Shown in pieces: positions 38,120 to 44,332 of a DNA stretch of 64,000 nucleotides. This DNA is from an uncultured Candidatus Saccharibacteria bacterium (lineage in GTDB: Bacteria > Patescibacteriota > Saccharimonadia > Saccharimonadales > Saccharimonadaceae). The translations under genes and the position numbers were made by a program. The stretch's first letter is position 1. Each line of letters opens with the position of its first letter. The stretch lies in the NCBI GenBank assembly GCA_947304395.1, contig CAMZBA010000004.1, positions 1 to 64,000 on the forward strand, in the 5' to 3' direction. A model generated the notes under the pieces. That model was not told the DNA's origin, searched no databases, and saw nothing but the letters and a program-made list of their open reading frames with translations.

Positions 38120-38130
38120 TAACTATAGTT
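38120..38130. repeat. Direct repeat TAACTATAGTT, right copy
   Basis: Identical to 37521-37531. It also overlaps a TATAGT that could serve as -10 box for the minus-strand orphan gene, so it may be an operator rather than an insertion mark. Confidence 0.55.
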
Positions 38131-38211
38131 TTCTAAAGAACGAAAAAGCACCTTATGCTTAAGTCCGTTTTACAGAATAACATTTATACGCCCATATGAC
38201 AACCGAGTAGA

Positions 38212-38240
38212 TTGACTTTTCATATAAACTGTGATATAAT
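38212..38240 (+). promoter_or_regulatory. Consensus promoter of leader ORF and MFS gene
   Basis: TTGACT at 38212-38217, exactly 17 bases, TATAAT at 38235-38240. The leader ATG starts 6 bases later, so it should be translated from a leaderless 5' end. Confidence 0.88.
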
Positions 38241-38246
38241 TACCTT

Positions 38247-38348
38247 ATGAATATTAATGTTTTTGCATACTGGTTCTACGTTGTAGCTGCCGCCCTTGCA
38301 GGCGTGCATTTTGCTACGCTTCGTATTCCTGTTGCAGAAACTGTCTAA
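38247..38348 (+). CDS. Leader peptide (33 aa) ahead of MFS exporter
   Basis: A 33-codon frame, ATG at 38247 to TAA at 38346, product MNINVFAYWFYVVAAALAGV and then HFATLRIPVAETV; hydrophobic, one possible membrane helix. A consensus promoter places the transcript start at its ATG. It is followed 11 bases later by arms of competing hairpins (38360-38445) and by the MFS gene at 38488. This arrangement matches translational attenuators of resistance genes, where a ribosome halted in a short leader changes RNA folding. It could instead be a small membrane protein in its own right. No Shine-Dalgarno. Confidence 0.72.
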   Translation: MNINVFAYWFYVVAAALAGVHFATLRIPVAETV

Positions 38349-38359
38349 TTCTTGTAAAA

Positions 38360-38483
38360 CTAGATAAGTTTCAAAAGCGACTTATCTAGGAAAATCATCT
38401 CTCTATCGCCTTTGAAGTTTATCTAGCCGTATAAAAAAGACGGCTGGCACTTTAATAATATACGCAACTTGAAAAGGAGGGAT
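38360..38483 (+). promoter_or_regulatory. Alternating hairpins and masked ribosome site (candidate attenuator)
   Basis: Arm 1 (38360-38369, CTAGATAAGT) pairs perfectly over ten bases with arm 2 (38380-38389), or, extended to 38372, over 13 bases including two G-U with arm 3 (38414-38426); the two cannot coexist. A further stem AGCCGT/ACGGCT (38425-38430 with 38440-38445) overlaps arm 3. Between arms 2 and 3, ATCTCTCT at 38397-38404 can pair over eight bases (two G-U) with GGAGGGAT at 38476-38483, the ribosome site of the MFS gene. There is no T run after any stem, so control would be on translation. Confidence 0.7.
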
Positions 38484-38487
38484 TCTA

Positions 38488-39654
38488 ATGCGTAAAAATG
38501 ATCCAATGCGCAACTTGCGTCTAGTTATTCTAGAATCGGCGGTGACGGCTGGAATATTAGCCGTGCCGATTATGACACCGTTCTATTTAAGCATCGGCCT
38601 GAGCCAGGAGCAAATTGCGATGTCGCAGATGGCTTTTACGGCCGCCACGATGATTCTCAATCTTCCCTTAGGTTGGGTAGCTGATCGCTTCAGCCGTAAG
38701 TGGGCCAACGTTATTGGCGACTCAATAGTGGCTATCTCGCTGTTGCTCTACTCTACGGCTCAGAGTTTCTGGTTTGTTGTCCTTTGCGAAACGCTCTGCG
38801 GAGTAGGAAACGCTCTTTCACAGGGAGTAGATTCGTCTCTTCTGAAGCATTTCTCGGAGAAAGTTGACGACTCCGGCCAAATATTCAGGAGTAAATACGC
38901 CAAGATGGCCTCTTGGCGCCAGATTGCAACACTAACCATACTACTGCTTGGCGGGCCGATTGGTGCAATCAGCTTTCGCTTAGCTATAGCAGCATCGGCC
39001 GTAAACCATTTCGTGGGCGCTTTTGTCAGCCTACTAATCGTTGATGACAGCGAGCGGCTCGGCGCAACGAGTAATCCGCTTTCGGAGATTGCGGCATTGG
39101 TAAAGCGAAACATAAACAATCGCAAACTTAGAGTTCGCATTGCCGCCTATGCGGTAGCGCGCGAAATTACGCATGGCATTATTTGGGTTTTTACACCATT
39201 GATGCTCCGAGTCGGCGTTCCGTTGGCTGTAGTCTCAGTAGGCTGGGCAATTAATTTCGCTGTAGCATATCTGGGAACTAGACTTGCGCGCCGATTTGCG
39301 CCAAAAATGAAAGATTGGCAGCTGTTTATCGCGCCAATTGCACTAATTAGTTTCGCGAGCGCGATAATGTATCTCAACCTAAACACTGCGACCATTTGCC
39401 TCTATGCCTGCTTCGGGTTAGCGCAGGGCTGGAGTTCTGCTACGATGATGCCGCTTGTAAAAGAGCAGACCCGTGCGGCCGAGCAAAGCTCAGTCGAATC
39501 TTTGGCGCGCGTCATCGCCCAGCTGCTCTATATAGTAGCAGTGTGGGCAATTAACCGCGCAGCGGACATTCGATTGGAGTATTCTCTGCTGGCAACAATA
39601 GCTATTTTCGTGCCGCTCGCCATCCCGATCGTCTTGAAGTTGCGTAAAGAATAA
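38488..39654 (+). CDS. Major facilitator superfamily exporter
   Basis: A 388-residue transporter with about 12 membrane segments in two halves. Motif A, GWVADRFSRKWA, lies between segments 2 and 3 (about 62-73); the second half starts near residue 215 after a basic loop (KRNINNRKLRVR). Proton-driven drug or metabolite efflux is the usual role of such proteins with this motif; the substrate is not evident. A GGAGG site precedes the ATG, and upstream lies a leader ORF with competing hairpins, suggesting drug-inducible expression. Codon use resembles the backbone genes rather than the cassettes. Confidence 0.92.
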   Translation: MRKNDPMRNLRLVILESAVTAGILAVPIMTPFYLSIGLSQEQIAMSQMAFTAATMILNLPLGWVADRFSRKWANVIGDSIVAISLLLYSTAQSFWFVVLCETLCGVGNALSQGVDSSLLKHFSEKVDDSGQIFRSKYAKMASWRQIATLTILLLGGPIGAISFRLAIAASAVNHFVGAFVSLLIVDDSERLGATSNPLSEIAALVKRNINNRKLRVRIAAYAVAREITHGIIWVFTPLMLRVGVPLAVVSVGWAINFAVAYLGTRLARRFAPKMKDWQLFIAPIALISFASAIMYLNLNTATICLYACFGLAQGWSSATMMPLVKEQTRAAEQSSVESLARVIAQLLYIVAVWAINRAADIRLEYSLLATIAIFVPLAIPIVLKLRKE

Positions 39655-39659
39655 AAACC

Positions 39660-39689
39660 ATCCCCAACCGTATAGTTGGGGATTTTTTA
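39660..39689 (+). terminator. MFS gene terminator
   Basis: Stem ATCCCCAAC/GTTGGGGAT, six-base loop, then TTTTT. Confidence 0.92.
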
Positions 39690-39692
39690 TGG

Positions 39693-39698
39693 TATAAT
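39693..39698 (+). promoter_or_regulatory. -10 box of tRNA-Cys/tRNA-Leu
   Basis: TATAAT eight bases before the tRNA-Cys 5' end; the -35 region overlaps the MFS terminator. Confidence 0.65.
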
Positions 39699-39706
39699 GT
39701 TCGCAT

Positions 39707-39780
39707 GGTGCGTTGGCGGAGCAGTTACGCAGAGGTCTGCAAAACCTCCTAGACCAGTGCAACTCTGGTACGCACCTCCA
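39707..39780 (+). tRNA. tRNA-Cys (GCA), CCA encoded, altered elbow
   Basis: A full cloverleaf of 74 bases: acceptor GGTGCGT/ACGCACC, D-stem GCG/CGC, anticodon stem GAGGT/ACCTC with loop CTGCAAA (anticodon GCA), T-stem ACCAG/CTGGT, discriminator T and encoded CCA. It aligns position by position with E. coli tRNA-Cys. Two elbow positions differ from nearly all tRNAs: the D-loop has A at 18 rather than G, and the T-loop reads TGCAACT, giving G at 55 rather than U. These two bases normally pair with each other (G18-pseudoU55). Confidence 0.95.
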
Positions 39781-39794
39781 CAATTGCTGTGCCT

Positions 39795-39881
39795 GCCCGA
39801 GTGGCGGAATTGGTATACGCGGCGGACTTAAAATCCGCTTCCTTTACCGGATTATGAGTTCGAGTCTCATCTCGGGCACCA
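39795..39881 (+). tRNA. tRNA-Leu (TAA), CCA encoded
   Basis: A class II tRNA of 87 bases: acceptor GCCCGAG/CTCGGGC, anticodon arm GCGGA CTTAAAA TCCGC (anticodon TAA), long variable arm (about CTTCCTTTACCGGATT), T-loop TTCGAGT of standard form, discriminator A and encoded CCA. It lies 14 bases after tRNA-Cys and is probably cut from the same precursor. Confidence 0.96.
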
Positions 39882-39887
39882 GACAAA

Positions 39888-39915
39888 AGATGACCCATTG
39901 GCGGTCGTTTTTTGT
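39888..39915 (+). terminator. Terminator of tRNA pair
   Basis: Short stem around GACC/GGTC, followed by TTTTTT, 7 bases past the tRNA-Leu end. Confidence 0.7.
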
Positions 39916-39925
39916 ATTTCTATGA

Positions 39926-39952
39926 CATAAAAAAGAGGCGCGAGGGGCGCCC
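39926..39952 (-). terminator. Distal terminator of uppS transcript
   Basis: On the minus strand GGCGC/GCGCC followed by TCTTTTTT. Between it and the uppS stop another hairpin, GGGCC-TTC-GGCCT, appears in the 3' untranslated region. Confidence 0.72.
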
Positions 39953-40000
39953 CTGTAATGTTGAGCCCTGGTTGATTCGCTAGCGCATATTGCGCCAATA

Positions 40001-40027
40001 GATAAGGCCGAAGGCCCTATTTTTTAA
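40001..40027 (+). terminator. Plus-strand hairpin terminator facing uppS
   Basis: AAGGCC-GAA-GGCCCTA then TTTTTT on the plus strand. No plus-strand gene precedes it directly; it may stop read-through from the tRNA unit. Confidence 0.65.
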
Positions 40028-40740
40028 CTTTTAATACTGCCAAAGCGGCGATCGCGAGATGTATATTCTATTATCGCTTGGTCAAAGTCGGCCTCATGAA
40101 AATCTGGGAATTTAGTTTCGGGAAAATAAAATTCCGCATAAGAGTTTTGCCAGAGTAGAAAATTGCTTAGGCGGAGTTCGCCGCTAGTGCGAATCATTAA
40201 ATCAATGTCTGGCAAATCGTGATAGAGGTAGTGGCGAAAGTCGTCATCATTAAGCTCGTCTACGTCAACACCCGATTTTACGATCTTTTTCACCGCATCC
40301 ATAATTTCCGCACGACCGCCATAGTTCATGCAAAAGTTCACAATACCGCCAGTATTATTTTTCGTAGCCTCGATTAGTTCGTCTCGCGCCTTGATTACTG
40401 ATTTTGGAAGTGGGGCATCCCGGCCGGAAAAGACTACTTTAATATTATCCTCCATAAATATCTTGAGTTCTTTTCTGTACATCAAGATAAAGAGATCCAT
40501 CAGGTGGCCAACTTCTTCACTGGGGCGCTTAAAATTCTCCGTCGAGAGAACATAAAGGCTTAATACTTTTACGCCGCGCGACATTATATAACGCAGAAGC
40601 GTGCGCATGTTATTATAACCAGCATCGTGCCCTTTGATTCGTGGCAAACCTCGCTCTTTTGCCCAACGACCATTGCCGTCAACAATAATAGCTACATGAT
40701 TGGGGACCTTTAGTTGCGAATAATCTACCGCAGTGTCCAT
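40024..40740 (-). CDS. uppS: Undecaprenyl diphosphate synthase (cis-prenyltransferase)
   Basis: Makes undecaprenyl diphosphate, the lipid carrier for peptidoglycan precursors, by adding isopentenyl units to farnesyl diphosphate; 238 residues, usual length. The catalytic block AIIVDGNGRWAKERGLPRIKGH (Asp and Arg/His for diphosphate) is near residue 17, followed by LSLYVLSTENFKRP, IRTSGELRLSNFLLWQ and YAEFYFPE. The promoter is TATAAT 8 nt before the ATG (plus strand 40749-40754). Presence of this gene fits the wall-synthesis genes elsewhere in the window. Confidence 0.97.
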   Translation of the reverse strand: MDTAVDYSQLKVPNHVAIIVDGNGRWAKERGLPRIKGHDAGYNNMRTLLRYIMSRGVKVLSLYVLSTENFKRPSEEVGHLMDLFILMYRKELKIFMEDNIKVVFSGRDAPLPKSVIKARDELIEATKNNTGGIVNFCMNYGGRAEIMDAVKKIVKSGVDVDELNDDDFRHYLYHDLPDIDLMIRTSGELRLSNFLLWQNSYAEFYFPETKFPDFHEADFDQAIIEYTSRDRRFGSIKS

Positions 40741-40807
40741 ATACTGTTATTATATAACATTTGGTCCAGTACAACACTTTAAACTTGCGTTTTGGCGCGA
40801 AGTAGCA

Positions 40808-40813
40808 TATAAT
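40808..40813 (+). promoter_or_regulatory. -10 box of tRNA-Gly
   Basis: TATAAT eleven bases before the tRNA 5' end. Confidence 0.65.
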
Positions 40814-40824
40814 CATGTAAGCGA

Positions 40825-40900
40825 GCGGGTTTAGCTCAGTTGTTAGAGCGCTTCCTTGCCAAGGAAGAGGTCGAGAGTTAGAGTCTCTTAACCCGCACCA
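40825..40900 (+). tRNA. tRNA-Gly (GCC), CCA encoded, altered elbow
   Basis: A 76-base cloverleaf: acceptor GCGGGTT/AACCCGC, D-stem GCTC/GAGC, anticodon arm CTTCC TTGCCAA GGAAG (GCC), T-stem GAGAG/CTCTT, discriminator A, encoded CCA. The D-loop reads AGTTGTTA where AGTTGGTA is usual, so position 19 is U, and the T-loop reads TTAGAGT, so position 56 is A. The G19-C56 elbow pair is thus replaced by U19-A56. A terminator follows within 10 bases. Confidence 0.95.
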
Positions 40901-40908
40901 CAAAGAAG

Positions 40909-40936
40909 GACGTCGTAAGACGCCGTTTTTTGTGCC
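40909..40936 (+). terminator. tRNA-Gly terminator
   Basis: Stem GGACGTC/GACGCC-like with GTAA loop, then GTTTTTTG. Confidence 0.75.
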
Positions 40937-40965
40937 TTGAGTTTGCTCAAACAAGAACCCACACC

Positions 40966-40993
40966 TTGACTATTCAAGCTTTTATGCTATGAT
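40966..40993 (+). promoter_or_regulatory. Promoter of 41.0-kb cassette gene
   Basis: TTGACT at 40966-40971, 16-base spacer, TATGAT at 40988-40993 with TGC in front (extended -10). Confidence 0.78.
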
Positions 40994-41046
40994 AATAATG
41001 AGACACTAATTTTGCACATTTATAGCCAGAGATAAAGGAGCGATAT

Positions 41047-42360
41047 ATGCCGAAAGAACTTAAAGAATTAGACCGCGAATTCTTCGCGAGAACAGTAGCC
41101 GAATTACCCGCATATAAAAGATTGCAGTCACTATTCAAAATGAATGGTTACACGTTTGGAAGATACATAAAGCACAGTATTGAACCTGGCCTACCGATAA
41201 GCAGCGCTCCAGTCGAAATAGTCAAAGACTACCTCGCCTCAACGCTATCAACATTCGATAAAAGCCAAGTAAATTACGTGGCGAGCCACCCAACAACTTT
41301 CGACAAGGATTTTTACAAGAACCTTGTCGCATCAAAATATAGCGTACTGTCGGGGCCTAATAATGTTTTTGAATGGATGCCAGAAGAGATCCTCGATGAG
41401 GAGCTCGTAATGTGCGCTATATTCGAGACGAGCAAAGAAGGCTCCAGAGAGGCGCATGATGACTATGCCGATTGGTTTTTCTCCGTACACAAGAGAAAGC
41501 CGGAACTGCTTACATATGATATGTACGCCACATGTGCTAGGCTGTACGAAGCTAGGCGCAACGGCGAGAGTAAATTCCTCGCAATCACGCCAGATAGTTA
41601 TCGCACACAGGAATACTATGCAGCAATCTGTACGACTAAAGCGCCTAACATAACAGCAGACGTCCCGGAAGCCGTCCTGACGGCCACTTTTCTTGCTTCA
41701 TTGTTGCTGATTGATACAGAGAATGTTATCGGTTTTACCGAAGAGATTCTTGAAAGAAGCATCTACGTGTCTGAACTTCAGACATATGTAAGGATTTGGC
41801 GTCTTTCCCTAATGATTGACGGGGACTCTATTCTGTACATTCCTCTTAACGAGGAAAGGATAGAATATTGCAAGAAAAACTTCAGAAAGGGTTTCTGCGA
41901 ATATTCAAGTTTCAAAGACCGTTATTATAGATATAAATACGGTGGCCCCCTGAATGAGTTCGAGAAGGTCGCGGGAAGTCTCGGCATTAACGAAGTATGC
42001 AACATAGCAACCGGCATCTCGATTGGCCCGGAAAAGGATTTATCCAAGAAAACTCCGTCAGGGCTTTGTAGGTTGCCACTTCGGTCACGCTACAATGTGC
42101 CCGAGGAATACTTCTCGCTATACGACAAGGACGAATATCTTGCGGCAGTTTATCGGGCGATCGGTATAAGAGTCGACGACACTAAGGCGGACTACAATTA
42201 CTATTATGTCGAGTTACCGGACGGCATATCCGTAGTTCAAGACGCGGCTGGTACATATCGCCTTACGATGGGCGAGGAGACCGTTCTTTGCTATTGCGAT
42301 GATGGTCCCATCTACGACAGGCGAGCAGTATATGTTACGAAAATCCTTATTTCGCTCTAG
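41047..42360 (+). CDS. Large orphan cassette protein, unknown (437 aa)
   Basis: A soluble 437-residue protein with no signal peptide, membrane segment or known motif. Residues 1-300 look helical with regularly spaced aromatic and acidic residues (ADWFFSVHKRKPELLTY, TPDSYRTQEYYAAI), suggesting an alpha-helical repeat; the C-terminal 100 residues look like strands (YYYVELPDGISVVQ, TYRLTMGEETVLCY). The gene has a promoter, a leader of about 50 bases with AAAGGAG, and its own terminator. AGA and AGG are common Arg codons here (for example around 41080-41170), unlike the nearby uppS. It is the largest of six similar stand-alone orphan genes. Confidence 0.78.
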   Translation: MPKELKELDREFFARTVAELPAYKRLQSLFKMNGYTFGRYIKHSIEPGLPISSAPVEIVKDYLASTLSTFDKSQVNYVASHPTTFDKDFYKNLVASKYSVLSGPNNVFEWMPEEILDEELVMCAIFETSKEGSREAHDDYADWFFSVHKRKPELLTYDMYATCARLYEARRNGESKFLAITPDSYRTQEYYAAICTTKAPNITADVPEAVLTATFLASLLLIDTENVIGFTEEILERSIYVSELQTYVRIWRLSLMIDGDSILYIPLNEERIEYCKKNFRKGFCEYSSFKDRYYRYKYGGPLNEFEKVAGSLGINEVCNIATGISIGPEKDLSKKTPSGLCRLPLRSRYNVPEEYFSLYDKDEYLAAVYRAIGIRVDDTKADYNYYYVELPDGISVVQDAAGTYRLTMGEETVLCYCDDGPIYDRRAVYVTKILISL

Positions 42361-42369
42361 GCCAGCAAC

Positions 42370-42395
42370 TGACCCTGTATGGGGTCAGTTTTTAA
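42370..42395 (+). terminator. Terminator of 41.0-kb cassette gene
   Basis: Stem AACTGACCC/GGGTCAGTT with TGTATG-type loop, then TTT. Confidence 0.9.
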
Positions 42396-42401
42396 TGTCT
42401 T

Positions 42402-43025
42402 TTACAAGTCGTCGTCAGTATATTCGTCACTCTTATGGCTATTTTGACTCTTTTTAACGGTTTTTGCCTCTTCCCCTATATGATTGCGCTTTGCATAATC
42501 TTTGTACCACTTTTCGTACCCTTTGTGGGCAAATAGTAGGTAGTAGATTATATTCACTAAGATTACCAACGGCAACAATACCAAAATAAGATACACGGCC
42601 TCAACCGCCACTATTACAGCCTCGCCAAAGACTGCCGCTAAATCGGCCGTTAATATCGCTACAAAAGAAAAACCGAAGAAGCTTACCAAGATTAGACAGA
42701 TTAATCCTATCAAGAGCGCCCAACCAAAGGCGTTGGGCGGGTTCATCTTCATTCTCATATATCGAGCCCCCAGAATTGCCAACCCGAACGAAGCAATAAA
42801 CGTGGCGGCATGTACAGCTAACTGATTAACAGAATATGAATTTTTACTAATAAAGAAGCTTACGATTGCAAGTAGGCCAAAAACCATGCCCGCTATGCCG
42901 ACTACCCCCATGCTAAGACCCATTCGATAAACGCCAACTACAGCTTTTTTATATCGCTCAGGAATATGCTCGAGCACCGATGCTTCTATTCGGTCTAGAG
43001 AGCTTCTTCGTTTCGAACTACTCAT
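42402..43025 (-). CDS. Multi-pass membrane protein, unknown
   Basis: About 207 residues from the ATG at 43025, preferred because TATACT lies exactly 6 bases before it, the spacing seen for other genes here; the longer frame would place the promoter inside the gene. Four membrane segments (about 33-55, 62-82, 95-120 and 135-165) follow a basic N-terminus, and the C-terminal 50 residues are charged (KGYEKWYKDYAKRNH, then KKSQNSHKSDEYTDDDL). No family recognised. It stands alone between the 41.0-kb cassette and the redox operon. Confidence 0.75.
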   Translation of the reverse strand: MSSSKRRSSLDRIEASVLEHIPERYKKAVVGVYRMGLSMGVVGIAGMVFGLLAIVSFFISKNSYSVNQLAVHAATFIASFGLAILGARYMRMKMNPPNAFGWALLIGLICLILVSFFGFSFVAILTADLAAVFGEAVIVAVEAVYLILVLLPLVILVNIIYYLLFAHKGYEKWYKDYAKRNHIGEEAKTVKKSQNSHKSDEYTDDDL

Positions 43026-43045
43026 AGTAAAAGTATAACAGAAAT

Positions 43046-43127
43046 AAAAAATACCCCATTGGGGCATTTTATACACTATCTCCCTAGACCGCTCGGGCGA
43101 TCTCTCAAATTCGTCCGAACAAGTTCT
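43046..43127 (-). ncRNA. Candidate small RNA with tRNA-like D-arm
   Basis: In a 300-base gap. A promoter on the minus strand (TTGACA at 43161-43156, 16 bases, TAAAAT at 43139-43134) leads into about 80 bases that end in a hairpin TGCCCC/GGGGTA followed by TTTTTT. The RNA contains GATCGC-CCGA-GCGGTC, and the stretch around 43100-43080 reads like the 5' part of a class II tRNA (GAGAGAT, then CCC-GAGCGGTCTA-GGG as a D-arm), but no anticodon or T-arm follows. It ends just before the promoter of the 42.4-kb gene, so it could also be that gene's attenuator. Confidence 0.5.
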
Positions 43128-43133
43128 ACTTTT

Positions 43134-43161
43134 ATTTTAACGCAAGCATTTTTAGTGTCAA
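43134..43161 (-). promoter_or_regulatory. Promoter of candidate small RNA
   Basis: TTGACA-N16-TAAAAT on the minus strand with nothing but the small RNA candidate downstream. Confidence 0.6.
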
Positions 43162-43325
43162 CATTGACTTTCATGTTTTTTATTGTTTTGTTATTTTAAT
43201 TTTAACAGAGGTAATAATTCGAAATCTATTGACATTCCATTTTTTTATCGTGAAATATATTTACACTTCAGCACGCCTTTTGATTGATGTTGTGATAAAA
43301 TAAAGATATTCACTAAGGAGGTTAA

Positions 43326-43715
43326 ATGAAACAAGAAGGGCTAAAGTTTTACCGTTGTAATACTTGCGGCAATTTGTTTTTGACGATAATTGATCCAAAT
43401 ATTACTCCCACATGTTGCGGCTCGAGCATGGAAATTCTTGAGGCAAACAAAGTTCATGAGGGTGCCGAAAAGCATGCCCCTATCATTGAAATCAATCACG
43501 ACGAAGTAAAGGTTAAGGTCGGAATACAGCCACATCCAATGTCGGCCGAGCACCGAATAGAATGGATTGCTCTAACTGACGGCAGTAGTGTAAATATTCA
43601 AAAGCTAAGCCTTTCTTCCGAGCCGGTTGCTACATTTAGCGGCATGAAGCGCGACGGGAAATTCCGCGCCTACTCATTCTGCAATATTCATGGTTTATGG
43701 ACTTCAGAAAAATAA
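43326..43715 (+). CDS. dfx: Desulfoferrodoxin-type superoxide reductase
   Basis: Reduces superoxide to peroxide without forming oxygen; 129 residues. The N-terminal desulforedoxin-like domain has Cys ligands in CNTC and CC (about residues 11-31) for the first iron; the neelaredoxin domain carries the His/Cys ligands of the active iron: His49 in EKHAP, the two His in QPHPMSAEH, and Cys plus His in SFCNIHGLW near the end. AAGGAGG precedes the ATG. It heads a three-gene unit whose members overlap (18 and 17 bases), followed by a membrane CPTC protein and a DsbA-like thioredoxin. The role is protection of a small, mostly fermentative cell against oxygen. Confidence 0.95.
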   Translation: MKQEGLKFYRCNTCGNLFLTIIDPNITPTCCGSSMEILEANKVHEGAEKHAPIIEINHDEVKVKVGIQPHPMSAEHRIEWIALTDGSSVNIQKLSLSSEPVATFSGMKRDGKFRAYSFCNIHGLWTSEK

Positions 43716-44332
43716 ACAAAAAGATTTATAATTTTGCTACTACAGTTGTCGACCGTGCGAAGTTCGCTTTTGTTAGTATCGGTTACCTATTCAGAAAGCC
43801 TCGATATTTAGTAGTTTTTATAATATCCTTATTCGTGTCTCTATATCTGTTGAGCTTTTTTAAGGATGGGACGGGAAACTGGCTACTTCTCTGTTCGGGC
43901 TTGCCGTTGGGTGCGAAAATAGAGGTCTTAGGGCGCGTAGCACTAAAGATTCTAGATAACTTTGCCGATTTTTATGGCATATTAATTATTCTTATGTCGA
44001 TACTTCAGGCGCTAACAATAATGCTATTAGTTTTCACCTGGCGGAATCGCGAAAAGGATTCTGCAATTGACGGCGCAAGCACAGGTGGGATAGGTGCAAT
44101 ATTTGGATTCGTCGCCTTAGGCTGCCCAACTTGCGGCATTTCTATCTTGGCACCGATTTTCACTGCTATAGCGGGTGCTGGCGCAATTGCGGTCGCAGAA
44201 AACGTCAGTCGCGTGCTAATCATACTGGCTTTCGTTTTATTGATTTATACTGTAATAAAGTTGGGATACGTCAGTTTCATCACAATTGGCGCTAAGAAAT
44301 ATAAGGAGAAAAAACATGCAAAGAGCAATTAG
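43697..44332 (+). CDS. Membrane protein with conserved CPTC motif
   Basis: A 211-residue protein with four or five membrane segments (about 35-52, 58-70, 92-112, 130-158 and 165-190). A CPTC motif lies at about 149-152 in the fourth segment (ALGCPTCGISILAPIFTAI). CPxC pairs of this kind occur in redox or metal carriers of the membrane. The gene overlaps both the superoxide reductase gene and the DsbA-like gene, so the three are translated together; transfer of electrons or handling of a metal for the neighbouring periplasmic thioredoxin is a reasonable inference. I cannot place it in a named family with confidence. Confidence 0.8.
   Translation: MDFRKINKKIYNFATTVVDRAKFAFVSIGYLFRKPRYLVVFIISLFVSLYLLSFFKDGTGNWLLLCSGLPLGAKIEVLGRVALKILDNFADFYGILIILMSILQALTIMLLVFTWRNREKDSAIDGASTGGIGAIFGFVALGCPTCGISILAPIFTAIAGAGAIAVAENVSRVLIILAFVLLIYTVIKLGYVSFITIGAKKYKEKKHAKSN

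Noticed and set aside
39926-40027. Small RNA (SRP or 6S) downstream of the tRNA pair
   Set aside because: The hairpins are better explained as terminators of uppS and of plus-strand read-through; no SRP consensus is present.
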